A model generated the notes under the pieces. That model saw nothing but the letters and a program-made list of their open reading frames with translations. It did not search any database and was not told the DNA's origin. A stretch of DNA of 64,000 nucleotides, from the NCBI GenBank assembly GCA_029260315.1, contig JAJDDM010000080.1:52331-116330 (forward strand). Reading direction: 5' to 3'. Positions 1 through 8,581 of this stretch are shown piece after piece. This stretch comes from Phycisphaerales bacterium. Lineage in GTDB: Bacteria; Planctomycetota; Phycisphaerae; Phycisphaerales; UBA1924. The position numbers and the translations under genes were made by a program. The number at the start of each line of letters is the position of its first letter. Positions within the stretch are counted from its first letter, which is position 1.

Positions 1-915
1 CAGCGCGAAGACGTGGGCTCGCTCGAGCGTTTCGCGCACCTCGCTCTCGCCCACCGCGCCGCGCAGTGTGACGATCTGATTCAGATCATGCTCGGTGATT
101 TTCCGCTCGAGGTCCGATCGGGCCTGCCCTTCGCCCATGATCTCGAGCGAGCAGCTCACGCCGCGTCGGTTCAGAACAGCGACCGCGTCGATGAGATCCG
201 CGTGACCCTTGCCCGGGTGCAGCCGCCCGCAGGTCACGACGCGCACCGTCTCGCCATCGCGAGCCGATTCATAGGGCGTCTGTCGCACGAACTGGTCCAG
301 CTCCACGCCCATGGAGGCGACGTGCACCGTGGCGCTGTCGACACCCGGCAGGTCCCGCAAGACCTCCGATCGGAGTCGGCGGGTCACCGCGATCGCGAAT
401 CGGGCGTTCTGCCACTTCAGTGCTTGTGCTCCGCCGTAGTGTTCGAGCGGGCCATGCAGCGTCAGGCTGTATCCGATGCCCGAGAGTCGCGACGCGATGA
501 GACAGATCCAGGCGACATCGCCGCAGGAGTGCGCGTGCAGGTGCTTGATACGATCGCGTCGCACCATCGCGCTCACCATCGCGCCGATCGGAATCAGCGC
601 GGCAAACCGCGAGCGTTCGGCGAGCGATTGGCACTCGGCCCGCATCAACAGGCGAAGACAGGCCCACCATCCTCGCGGCCCGGAGAGCAACAGCCGCGCG
701 GCGCCCGCGAGCGCAGCGCCGGGACGCACCGGGAGTATGTACCGGGTCTGGCTCTGGGCCCCACGCGACCAGTCGTGGCAGACCTCCGATGGCGGCGGGG
801 GCGTCGTGCTGATCGGCTCCACCTGCAACCCAAGCCCTCGGAGGGCCTTGATCTCTCGCCAGTAAAAGGTGTGCGTCTGCGACGGGAAATGCGGCATGAC
901 GATCGCGATCCGCAC
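1..915 (-). CDS. Glycosyltransferase family 4, N-terminal part (cut by window edge)
   Basis: The minus-strand frame stays open from 915 to base 1 (305 residues) and its C-terminus lies outside the window. The N-terminus reads VRIAIVMPHFPSQTHTFYWR, the opening of GT-B fold GT4 enzymes of the colanic-acid/exopolysaccharide type. Further in, HAHSCGDVAW and SLTLHGPLEHYG are typical acceptor-domain segments, and VVTCGRLHPGKGH opens the nucleotide-sugar-binding half. It probably transfers a sugar from a nucleotide donor in surface polysaccharide synthesis, in the cytoplasm. I chose the GTG at 915 because a GAGAGG lies about 10 bases upstream; the ATG at 897 is an alternative. The overlapping plus-strand open frame (13-924) is Arg/His-rich and looks like a shadow. 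Confidence 0.85.
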   Translation of the reverse strand, partial: MRIAIVMPHFPSQTHTFYWREIKALRGLGLQVEPISTTPPPPSEVCHDWSRGAQSQTRYILPVRPGAALAGAARLLLSGPRGWWACLRLLMRAECQSLAERSRFAALIPIGAMVSAMVRRDRIKHLHAHSCGDVAWICLIASRLSGIGYSLTLHGPLEHYGGAQALKWQNARFAIAVTRRLRSEVLRDLPGVDSATVHVASMGVELDQFVRQTPYESARDGETVRVVTCGRLHPGKGHADLIDAVAVLNRRGVSCSLEIMGEGQARSDLERKITEHDLNQIVTLRGAVGESEVRETLERAHVFAL

Positions 916-1456
916 TGCTTGTAAACCTCTCACCACGGTTCGGCCCGGTTCGCTCCGGCCGCGATCATGCGCTCGCCTCTACCCCTCGCTCGGGCACAAA
1001 TGCCTCCTGGGTATCGACCGATCGGGGATCCTACCTGTCGGATTGGTCCTGATGATGGTAAACCCTGAGATCCTGGTCATCCCGGACATCGTCTCGCGAG
1101 CGGGAGCAGATGAACAGGGACATCCGAACAACCTCGCCCTTCGCCGCGTGATCGCGCTGACCGGGCCGCGGGCGTGCTGCGCGTGGGAGTTGCCGCCTTG
1201 GCGTCGGCCCCTGCGCGGGGCGGGCCGCTTGATTCCGCTGCCGCGGCGCCGCGGTCACGCCTGGTTGTTCAGAGATCCCAACAGGCGGTTTCGCAAGCCG
1301 AATAGGGAACGACCGATAGCCCGACATGGAGTTTGGGACTCTCTTTGGTAGGGGCCGTCGTCGGTGGCCGGTTGATGCGGGCTGGCAGGGATTGGCGGGG
1401 AATCCATTTCCGCCGATGCCAAGCAATCGCGACCATCCGAAAGACGCAACTGTCGA
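916..1456. other. Non-coding stretch between two minus-strand genes
   Basis: About 540 bases with no credible gene. The open frames here are short, Arg/Pro-rich and lack recognisable motifs. An imperfect hairpin at about 1390-1419 (ATTGGCGG paired with CCGCCGAT) lies just past the stop of the 1457-3346 gene, but no T-run follows it on that strand. The promoter and leader of the glycosyltransferase at 915 should lie in the left part; I cannot pick out convincing -35/-10 boxes. Confidence 0.5.
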
Positions 1457-3346
1457 TCAGGGCGACGAAATCTCGTATCCCGCCTCGATGAACGAGATCA
1501 CGGCCTCTGCGGTGAGTGCCGAGTCCCACGAGCCCTTGGCCTGTCGTCGTGCGGCGGCCAGGAACTCAGACATGCCGCCCTCCATCTGAATCAACTCCAT
1601 ATAGTCGTCGATCGTGCGTCCGGGATCGACGAAGTCCAGGTTATCGGCGCGTACCGCGTCGGGCTCATCGGCGGTCACCCGCCAGTCGTCCAGGCCGAGG
1701 CCGGCGCCGTTGAGGCGGAATCCGCCCTGCGCGAGCCCCCCGCTCCGTTGGTACGCGTTGGCCGTGAAATCGACCTGCATGCGGGAGTAATCGGAGATGT
1801 CGACGAGCGTCCACGAGTCGTCCGGATCGGCCAGCACGTTCGAGTCAAAGACGACGTTTGAAAGCGTTCCGCCGATGATATCCAACCCGCCATCGAGCCA
1901 ATCGAACGAGATGTTCTCCCTGATGACTATGTCCCGTTGCGGGCCGCGATAGAGCCGGATGCTGAAGGTCGTGCCGCCGAAGGACGTGTCAAGGAAGTAG
2001 TTATTCTCAACGAGACCGCCATCGACCCCGTTGAGCTCCATGCCGAAGGCCTGGGGGCCGCTGCTGAGCATGCGCCCATGTCGCATGAAGACATTACGAC
2101 GAATTGTTGTGTTGCGAATGCTGGACTCGAGGCCCGCGCCATGGACGAACCCGTTGGCGTTTGCGAGAAAGAGATTGCCCTCCACGACCGGATCGATGAT
2201 GCCTCCGGTATGGTTAGAACTCATGGTGCATCCGAAGCTCGACGCGCGTGCGAAGATATTATTGCGGACGACCGGGCGCACGAGCGGGTCGGCGTCGGTG
2301 CCCTTCATGTAGCAGTTGTGGTTGAAGATCGTCGGATCTGCGAGCCCGTCCTCTCGCCACCCGTTGTGGTCGAACACGTTGCCTTCGATGAGCAGGTCAT
2401 CAATCCTCTCGGAGTAGATTCCCTGGGCGTGCCCGCCGAACGGCGCTGCGGAATCAATGATCACATTGCCTCGGACCGAAACGCGGCTGCCGCCCTGTAG
2501 ATTCATGCCGTTGCGGAAGTCCTCGACCACGCAGTCCTCGATGAGGATGTGACTTGTCGTGTCCTGGTTGATCGACCGGAATCCGTCCAGGCTTGCTCCC
2601 GAATCAGCGGCCTTGAGATGAACGCCAATGACCGCGACATAGCTGTTCGCGCCCCCGAGATAGAGGCCTCCGAAATCTGGATGGCCGTGGATCAGGGGCC
2701 TGGGGCCCTCGCCGTAGCTGGTGATCACCCATGGTTCGGTCGGTCCCCTACCGCCATAGCAGGAGATGCCGCCTTGGAACTCATCGCCTCGCTTGAGGTA
2801 GATCCAGTCGGGAAACCGGCCTCGTGTCAACTCGCGAGCCCTAGCGAGCGTCTTAACCGGCATGGCCCTGGACCCTGGATTCGCGTCGTTCCCTCTGCTG
2901 GAACTGACGTAAATCCCGCGTGAGTCTGGCGAGGGAGTGAGGACAGTCCACTGGAAGCTGTCTGAATCGCCATCGCCATCGCCATCGCCATCGCCATCGC
3001 CATCATCGCCACCGCTGCCACCGCCATCGCCGCCATCGCTATCGCCATCGCCATCATCGCCACCGCCGCCATCATCGCCACCGCCGCCACCGCTGCCACC
3101 GCCGCCATCGCCGCCATCGCCACCGCCGCCATCACCGCCGCCGCCGATGGCATGCATGACGAGGCGGGGCTTGTACTTGGTCTTGCCGAACCCGCCGCCA
3201 CGAACTCGTGTGACATCTTCGACGCTCGTCAGGACGAGTCGCGGCTTGGGATCCTCCGGTTGTGCGCTCAGAGCCGGGACCGCCAGTCCGGTAATGGTTA
3301 CGAGCATCAGGGCCCGACGAACCGTCTTCGGAGAGTTGTTGTTCAT
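1457..3346 (-). CDS. Secreted right-handed parallel beta-helix protein with Gly/Asp-rich linker
   Basis: 629 residues. A signal peptide (basic NNNSPKTVRR, a hydrophobic stretch, then ALSAQ) indicates export. A linker of about 65 residues made almost only of Gly, Asp and Ser follows at roughly residues 69-135. After it comes IYVSSSRGNDANPGS, the opening of polysaccharide-lyase-like beta-helix proteins, and then many Asn-containing coils such as LIEDCVVEDF, VRGNVIIDSA and LIEGNVFDHNGW. The fold family includes pectate lyases and glycan-modifying enzymes, but I see no catalytic signature, so substrate and activity are unknown. The neighbouring glycosyltransferase suggests surface or extracellular glycan work (inference). 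Start ATG at 3346. Confidence 0.8.
   Translation of the reverse strand: MNNNSPKTVRRALMLVTITGLAVPALSAQPEDPKPRLVLTSVEDVTRVRGGGFGKTKYKPRLVMHAIGGGGDGGGGDGGDGGGGSGGGGGDDGGGGDDGDGDSDGGDGGGSGGDDGDGDGDGDGDGDSDSFQWTVLTPSPDSRGIYVSSSRGNDANPGSRAMPVKTLARARELTRGRFPDWIYLKRGDEFQGGISCYGGRGPTEPWVITSYGEGPRPLIHGHPDFGGLYLGGANSYVAVIGVHLKAADSGASLDGFRSINQDTTSHILIEDCVVEDFRNGMNLQGGSRVSVRGNVIIDSAAPFGGHAQGIYSERIDDLLIEGNVFDHNGWREDGLADPTIFNHNCYMKGTDADPLVRPVVRNNIFARASSFGCTMSSNHTGGIIDPVVEGNLFLANANGFVHGAGLESSIRNTTIRRNVFMRHGRMLSSGPQAFGMELNGVDGGLVENNYFLDTSFGGTTFSIRLYRGPQRDIVIRENISFDWLDGGLDIIGGTLSNVVFDSNVLADPDDSWTLVDISDYSRMQVDFTANAYQRSGGLAQGGFRLNGAGLGLDDWRVTADEPDAVRADNLDFVDPGRTIDDYMELIQMEGGMSEFLAAARRQAKGSWDSALTAEAVISFIEAGYEISSP
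2967..3147. repeat. Hexanucleotide microsatellite encoding the Gly/Asp linker
   Basis: A run of about 180 bases built from CGCCAT, CGCCAC and CGCCGC units (plus strand), lying inside the beta-helix gene. On the coding strand it gives Gly-Asp, Gly-Gly and Gly-Ser dipeptides. Because units are multiples of three, copy-number changes alter linker length without breaking the frame. Confidence 0.85.
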
Positions 3347-3560
3347 AGCCAGAATCTTCGAATTGCTGCGCGGCGAGCCACGCAGATTGCCCGGTTTACG
3401 GCGTCGATCGTGGTCGCCGCGTCCGCCCCATCCACGCCGTCTTCCTGACCGGTGCAGTCGTTAGGGAACTCCCACCAGAGCACGACGAGCGGTCTGGTAA
3501 CTGGAATCTGATACACTACTTACCGAGCGCCGGATCCTGAGTGAAAGGACCGATATTCTC

Positions 3561-5288
3561 ATGCGAACAAAGCCGATACTCGGGGCCTGTGTCGGACTCC
3601 TGGCGTCCATTGGGGCGTGGGTGTCGGCAGGCCCGGTGGTGGTTTTCCCCGCCGAGCGCACCGCCGTGAGCTGTCAGGCGACCAGTTGCGTGCCGTTCCG
3701 GGTCGCGGAAATCTCGACGGCGGATCGTGTCTTCGAAGCCGAGTCAACGGATCCGGGCTTGTTCGAGGTCGTGCGTCGGGGCGAGGTGCTTGCTGGGCAG
3801 ACATTGGGTTTTGTCAGGGTTCGGGGGAAGCATTCGGGGTCTGGTTGGTTGCGGATTGGAGAAAGCAAGATCGAGATCCACGTTTCGGATCCTATCGATG
3901 CGCCGGTGGAGCCGCGGATCGTGTCGCCGGTTGGTGCCGCGGCTGTTTGGGGAACCGTCGGGCTGAGCGTTGAGGTTGTCGATCGCCCGGGCGAGACGGT
4001 GCGGGAGATATCGGTCGCGTTGTCCGACGGTTCGCGCCTCTCGGCGGCATCTCAGAGCCCCACGTCGATGGGGCCTCATCGGCGCGTGTTCTTTTCGTTG
4101 GAGACCGATAACTTGCCAGATGGCGAGTTGGTGGCGTGGCCGGTTGCGACGAAGCCGGACGGCGACGCGGAGCGGGGGGCGGGTGTCGCGATGCGCGTGG
4201 TGCGACCCGCGGAGTTGATCCAGGGCGAGGGGGAGCAGGCGTACGACGTAGAACTTCCGGAGCGGTTTGGGCGCGGGAATCAGAGTACGGCGGTGGGAAG
4301 GAACCCGGAGGCGTCCGGCGGCGCGTACCGCAACAACGCCGGCGCTTATCCGCCATTGTGCTTCCCGATCAAAATCGAACGCGACGGCAGCTATCAGGTC
4401 ATGCTCCGCGTGGCGGGGGATCTGGGCGGCGGCGCATTGCCGACGGTTGCGCTGTATGTCGACAACGAGGATTATCCGCGGATGAGCGCTCGCCTGGCGA
4501 GCGAGCGGTGGCATCGGTTGCCGCTGGGCGGGCCGATCCGGTTGGAGGCGGGAGAGCATGTGCTGACGGCGTTCTTCGTGAACGACTTCTACGTCCCGGG
4601 CCTGGCCGATCGGAACTTGCGGATCGACACGATCGAGGTCGCGCGTTTGCCGGATGGTGCGCTCGAGTTGCCGCAACTCGCCAAGACGGGCAACGGGCTG
4701 ATGGACGCGCGCCGGGACGCGATGAGCATGGCGATGATGGCGGCGTCGATGGCGGGTGCCGAGAGCGAGGCGGATCAGATGGGCGTCGCGGGGGCGGCTC
4801 TGCGGGTGGCGTTCGATCGGGTGCTGGATGGATTGCCGATCGCGGGGCAGATGGAGATCAAGGGTCTGGTACACGCGGTGGGGGCTCTGGAAGCGGCTGA
4901 TCCCGAGCGCGTTCCGCTCGTTTCGCTGCTGGTCAACGGCGAGAATGTGGCGAGCCAGCGGACGCTCGCGCCGCGGTTCTGGGTGGATGCGCCGATGTTC
5001 CGAGCGGGCGAGAACACGGTGCAGATGGTGGGCGAGATCGAGGGCGGCGCGCGGGCGGCGACGCCGATCCAGACGATGCACTACGACATCGATCCCGCGG
5101 CGATTGATCGCCCGGCGCGGCGGATGCACCGGTTCGGTCTTCGCGATGAGCGGTGGGGAGCGGACGCCAGGGAGCGATTGGCGCGCCGAGGTGGGGGCGC
5201 CGAGCAGGTCGCCTTCGCCTTCATGAGCACCGGCACGGGCACGCTGGAACTGCCGGCGGAACTGAGCGGGGCTCACGGCTGTTTCTGA
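3561..5288 (+). CDS. Secreted DUF1800-family protein, N-terminal part (frame ends at a frameshift)
   Basis: 575 residues in this frame. A signal peptide (MRTKPILGACVGLLASIGAW, cleavage near VSAG) is followed by beta-rich Ig/carbohydrate-binding-like segments, including two regions of the form 'YVDNEDYPRMSA...VNDFYVPGLADRNLRID'. The frame stops right after a GGGG run at 5268-5271. The next frame continues the same protein without a start signal: restoring one G gives ELSGGSRLFLTARGEEYEG, which runs straight on into the DUF1800 part. The intact product would be about 1,213 residues. GAAAGGA lies 11 bases before the ATG. DUF1800 proteins pair with DUF1501 proteins in planctomycetes and are thought to be exported; their function is not established. 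Confidence 0.8.
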   Translation: MRTKPILGACVGLLASIGAWVSAGPVVVFPAERTAVSCQATSCVPFRVAEISTADRVFEAESTDPGLFEVVRRGEVLAGQTLGFVRVRGKHSGSGWLRIGESKIEIHVSDPIDAPVEPRIVSPVGAAAVWGTVGLSVEVVDRPGETVREISVALSDGSRLSAASQSPTSMGPHRRVFFSLETDNLPDGELVAWPVATKPDGDAERGAGVAMRVVRPAELIQGEGEQAYDVELPERFGRGNQSTAVGRNPEASGGAYRNNAGAYPPLCFPIKIERDGSYQVMLRVAGDLGGGALPTVALYVDNEDYPRMSARLASERWHRLPLGGPIRLEAGEHVLTAFFVNDFYVPGLADRNLRIDTIEVARLPDGALELPQLAKTGNGLMDARRDAMSMAMMAASMAGAESEADQMGVAGAALRVAFDRVLDGLPIAGQMEIKGLVHAVGALEAADPERVPLVSLLVNGENVASQRTLAPRFWVDAPMFRAGENTVQMVGEIEGGARAATPIQTMHYDIDPAAIDRPARRMHRFGLRDERWGADARERLARRGGGAEQVAFAFMSTGTGTLELPAELSGAHGCF

Positions 5289-7201
5289 CCGCACGCGGCG
5301 AGGAGTACGAGGGCCCGCCGATCGTCCGCGTCGAGTTGATCCGCGGCGATGCGGTCGAGTCCATCGGCGAGTTTCCGATCGCCGGCGGGTGGCGGACCGA
5401 GCGTCTCGAGCAGATCGAGCTTCCCGAGGGACCGAAGAGCCTGCGCGTCTCGTTCATCAACGACCACTATCAGAAGGATGTCGGGGACCGGAATCTGCTC
5501 GTTCAGGACGTGATTCTGCGCGAGGTTGTCGAGCACGAGGACGCGTTCGCGCCGCTCGCGGAGGTCATCCATCCGCGCGACGGCGACACTGTGTATCTCA
5601 GTGACGCGATGGTCGCGACGATCCGAGATGACGCGGGCATCGAGCGGGCTGATCTGGTCGTGGATGGCACGCCGGTGGGCTCGCAGTCGCAGCGGAGCGG
5701 GCGGGATGGTTTGCTCGTGTTGCCCATCGCGGCGAGATCGTGGACGCCCGGCGAGCACACGGTCGCGGTGCGGGTGACGGATCAAGCGGGGAACATCGGC
5801 GAGTCCGCGCCCAGAACCATCCGTGTGCCCGAAGCGTTCCCGGAGACGCCGACGCGCCACGCCCGCGCGGTGCATGTGCTGGAGCGGTTCGGTTTCGGCC
5901 CCGATCAGCGCCAGCTCGCCCGGATTCTGGAGGTCGGCGAGCGGGCGTGGCTGACTGAACAGCTTGAGACGGCCGGCGATGATGCTGCCGAGCTTGCGGC
6001 GCTGGGGCCGGCGCTCGTACGGTTTCCAACGGCGAGCAACGCGTACGAGACGCCTCGGCGGGCGATCCACCACGCGATGAACACGCAGCGGCCGGCGCGG
6101 GTGCGGCTGGTGTTGTGGATCAACAACCACTTCTCGACCTGGGTCCGCAAGGTGCAGGGCGATCGCAAGTGGGCGGAGTATGTGCTCTACCACGAGCTTG
6201 GGGCGACGCGGTTCTCGCGTCTGCTCTCGGCGAGCTCGCAGAGCCCGGCGATGCTGGCGTATCTCGATCAGGATTCGTCGTACGCGGGCAGGATCAACGA
6301 GAACTACGCGCGGGAGATCATGGAACTGCACACGCTCGGCGTCGATCGCGGGTACACCCAGCACGATGTGACGAATCTCGCCCGGCTGCTCACGGGGTCG
6401 CTGGCAAACCTGGAGGGCAACCCCGCCGCGGGCGGGATCGCGCGCGAGTACAACTACCGCTTCGACCCGGCGCTCAATGACGGGGGCGAGATGGAGATTC
6501 TCGGGGCGCGTTTCGAGACGGTTTCCCGGGCCGACCGCTATGACCGGGTGTTGAGAGCGATCGAAATCCTCGCGGCCCATCCGAGCACGGCCGAGCACAT
6601 CGCGACCAAGCTGGCGCAGCACTATGTCGGGCTGCCGGCGGACGAGGGGCTCGTGGTGGATCTCACACGCGTGTTTCACGAGACCGGCGGCGATCTGCGG
6701 GAAATGTTGCTGGCGATTCTGGATCACGAGGCGTTCTGGGACGCGATGGATGAGCCGCGGATGCGTCAGCCGCTGGAGTATGCCTTGCGGCTTTCGCGCA
6801 TCAGCGAGGAGGGCGACAATCCGTGGCGCGTCGGGGATTTCCTCCAGCGGTGCGGCACGCAGTTGTTCGATCGTCCGACGCCCGACGGCTATCCCGAGGA
6901 GGACGAGGCGTACGCCGACAGCAACGCGATGATCCAGCGGTGGTCGCTGGCCAACGATCTGCGATGGGTGCTGGCGTCTCGGGTGCCGAATCCGGTGCGG
7001 TGGACGAATCCGGAGAAGGTTGAGAACTGGGATCAGCTCGTGGTGGACTATCTGGCGATCGGCGTGACCGGCGAGGTGTTGGGGGAGCGATCGAACGAGG
7101 CGGCGCTGGAGTATGTCGCGGCCCTGGAGGGCAACAGCGGGGAGCGCGTGCTGGCGCTCGCGCCGTTCATCGCGCAGTTGCCGGAGGCGAATCTGAAGTA
7201 G
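5270..7201 (+). CDS. DUF1800 domain protein, C-terminal part (continuation after frameshift)
   Basis: This frame holds the rest of the protein begun at 3561. It first repeats the beta-rich module (SFINDHYQKDVGDRNLLVQD resembles the module upstream), then has an Ig-like segment near DQAGNIGESAPRTI. The DUF1800 domain starts at about 5853 with RHARAVHVLERFGFGPDQ and continues through LVLWINNHFSTWVRK and ENYAREIMELHTLGVDRGY, a hallmark of the family. The open frame extends back to 5153, but residues before about 5270 are Arg/Gly-rich out-of-frame noise and I see no ribosome binding site. I therefore treat it as the frameshifted 3' half rather than a separate gene. The DUF1501 partner follows 32 bases later. 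Confidence 0.8.
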   Translation, partial: GSRLFLTARGEEYEGPPIVRVELIRGDAVESIGEFPIAGGWRTERLEQIELPEGPKSLRVSFINDHYQKDVGDRNLLVQDVILREVVEHEDAFAPLAEVIHPRDGDTVYLSDAMVATIRDDAGIERADLVVDGTPVGSQSQRSGRDGLLVLPIAARSWTPGEHTVAVRVTDQAGNIGESAPRTIRVPEAFPETPTRHARAVHVLERFGFGPDQRQLARILEVGERAWLTEQLETAGDDAAELAALGPALVRFPTASNAYETPRRAIHHAMNTQRPARVRLVLWINNHFSTWVRKVQGDRKWAEYVLYHELGATRFSRLLSASSQSPAMLAYLDQDSSYAGRINENYAREIMELHTLGVDRGYTQHDVTNLARLLTGSLANLEGNPAAGGIAREYNYRFDPALNDGGEMEILGARFETVSRADRYDRVLRAIEILAAHPSTAEHIATKLAQHYVGLPADEGLVVDLTRVFHETGGDLREMLLAILDHEAFWDAMDEPRMRQPLEYALRLSRISEEGDNPWRVGDFLQRCGTQLFDRPTPDGYPEEDEAYADSNAMIQRWSLANDLRWVLASRVPNPVRWTNPEKVENWDQLVVDYLAIGVTGEVLGERSNEAALEYVAALEGNSGERVLALAPFIAQLPEANLK

Positions 7202-7233
7202 CACGCCGGGCTCGGCGCGCGGGAGATGGGCCC

Positions 7234-8514
7234 ATGCACCTGACACGAAGGTACTTCCTGAAGAGCAGCGGGGCGGTGGCGGCGTATCTCGGCGTCTCGC
7301 CGACGCTCGCGATGGGCTCGGCTGGCGTTACGACCCGCAGCGTCGCCGGCGGCAAGACCATCGTCGTGATATTCCTGCGCGGCGGGGCGGACGGGCTCAA
7401 CCTGGTCGTGCCGCACGGGGATCCGCATTACAACAGCCTGCGCCAAGTCCTGCGCGTCGGTGCGCCGGGCGGTGGCGAGGGGAAGGCGATCGATCTTGAC
7501 GGCACATTCGGCCTGCACCCGCGGTTGGCGTCGCTCAAGCCCTGGTTCGATTCGGGGCACGCGATCGCGGCTCACGCCGTGGGCTATGCGCACAACACGC
7601 GATCGCACTTCGAGGAGCAGGACGTCTGGGAGACGGGGATCATCGGCAACACGGTGGGCTCGGACGGCTGGCTGAACCGCCACCTGGCGACCAGCGAGGG
7701 GACGGGCCCGGTGCGGGCGGTCGCCGTGGGCGATGCGCTGCCGAGGATTCTGCACGGGCGGGCGCCGGCGTATGCGATCCGCGGGGTGAGCGACCTGACG
7801 CTGCCGGGAGAGGGCAAGAACCGCGAGCGGATGCTGGCGGCGCTGGAGCACGCGTATCGCGTGGAGCCGGGAGCGCATTCGGGTGATGCGCGACAGGTCG
7901 TGCATGAGGCGGGATCGACGACGCTCGCCGGGATCGAGCAGTTGGGGGCGATTGCGAGCGAGGATTACAAGCCCGATGCGAGCTACCCGCAGACCGAGCT
8001 CGCGCGGCGCTTGCAGCAGGTTGCGAGGCTCATCAAGGCGGATGTCGGGCTGGAGGTCGCCGAGGTTGACTTCGGCGGTTGGGACACGCACGCGAACCAG
8101 GGGCAGGGTGCCGGGGGCACGTTCGGCACGCTCGCTCAGACTCTGGGCGACGCCGTCAGTGCGTTCTGCCGGGATCTCGGGGCGAGACTTGATGACACGC
8201 TGGTGGTCACGCTGACGGACTTCGGACGGACCGCGGCGGAGAACGGCACGCGCGGCACGGACCACGGGTGGGCGAACTGCATGTTCCTGGTCGGCGGGGC
8301 GGTCCGGCGGGGGCCGGCGGCGGGCGAGGGGCGGAAGATCGTCGCCAACTGGCCGGGGCTTGCGCCCGATCAGCTCCACGAGGGGCGGGATCTGCTGCAC
8401 ACGACGGACTTCCGCGATGTGCTGGCGGAGCTGGTGACGAGCCATCTTGGCAACGACAACTTGCAGAAGTTGCTGCCGGGGCACGAGTTCAAGCGGGTCG
8501 GCCTGATCGCGTGA
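7234..8514 (+). CDS. DUF1501 family protein with twin-arginine signal
   Basis: 426 residues. The N-terminus LTRRYFLKSSGAVAAYLGV matches the twin-arginine export motif (S/T-R-R-x-F-L-K) followed by a weakly hydrophobic stretch, so it is probably exported folded. DUF1501 signatures follow: VVIFLRGGADGLNLVVPHGD, GLHPRLASLKPWFDSG and DFGRTAAENGTRGTDHGWAN, reminiscent of the alkaline-phosphatase/sulfatase superfamily. It lies 32 bases downstream of the DUF1800 gene, the standard gene pair. The biochemical role of the pair is unknown; a link to extracellular polysaccharide handling has been proposed from context only. Confidence 0.9.
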   Translation: MHLTRRYFLKSSGAVAAYLGVSPTLAMGSAGVTTRSVAGGKTIVVIFLRGGADGLNLVVPHGDPHYNSLRQVLRVGAPGGGEGKAIDLDGTFGLHPRLASLKPWFDSGHAIAAHAVGYAHNTRSHFEEQDVWETGIIGNTVGSDGWLNRHLATSEGTGPVRAVAVGDALPRILHGRAPAYAIRGVSDLTLPGEGKNRERMLAALEHAYRVEPGAHSGDARQVVHEAGSTTLAGIEQLGAIASEDYKPDASYPQTELARRLQQVARLIKADVGLEVAEVDFGGWDTHANQGQGAGGTFGTLAQTLGDAVSAFCRDLGARLDDTLVVTLTDFGRTAAENGTRGTDHGWANCMFLVGGAVRRGPAAGEGRKIVANWPGLAPDQLHEGRDLLHTTDFRDVLAELVTSHLGNDNLQKLLPGHEFKRVGLIA

Positions 8515-8528
8515 TCGGTGGGCGAAGC

Positions 8529-8556
8529 GAGCCCACGCCCCGGCGGGCGCGGGCTC
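8529..8556. terminator. Hairpin between convergent genes, possible bidirectional terminator
   Basis: GAGCCCACGCCC pairs with GGGCGCGGGCTC (12 bp, one mismatch) across a four-base loop, between the stop of the DUF1501 gene and that of the VWA gene facing it. No T-run follows on either strand, so intrinsic termination is uncertain; it could also be a repetitive palindromic element. Confidence 0.35.
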
Positions 8557-8581
8557 GCGCGAGGGAGATCGGTTCGATTGT

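Noticed and set aside
13..924. 303-codon open frame on the plus strand
   Set aside because: Arg/His-rich with no motifs; the opposite strand encodes a clear GT4 glycosyltransferase over the same bases.
1031..1426. 131-codon minus-strand frame in the 916-1456 gap
   Set aside because: No ribosome binding site, no motif, Arg/Pro/Gln-rich composition.
3744..5294. 516-codon minus-strand frame
   Set aside because: Arg/His/Pro-rich shadow of the DUF1800 N-terminal gene, typical of GC-rich DNA.
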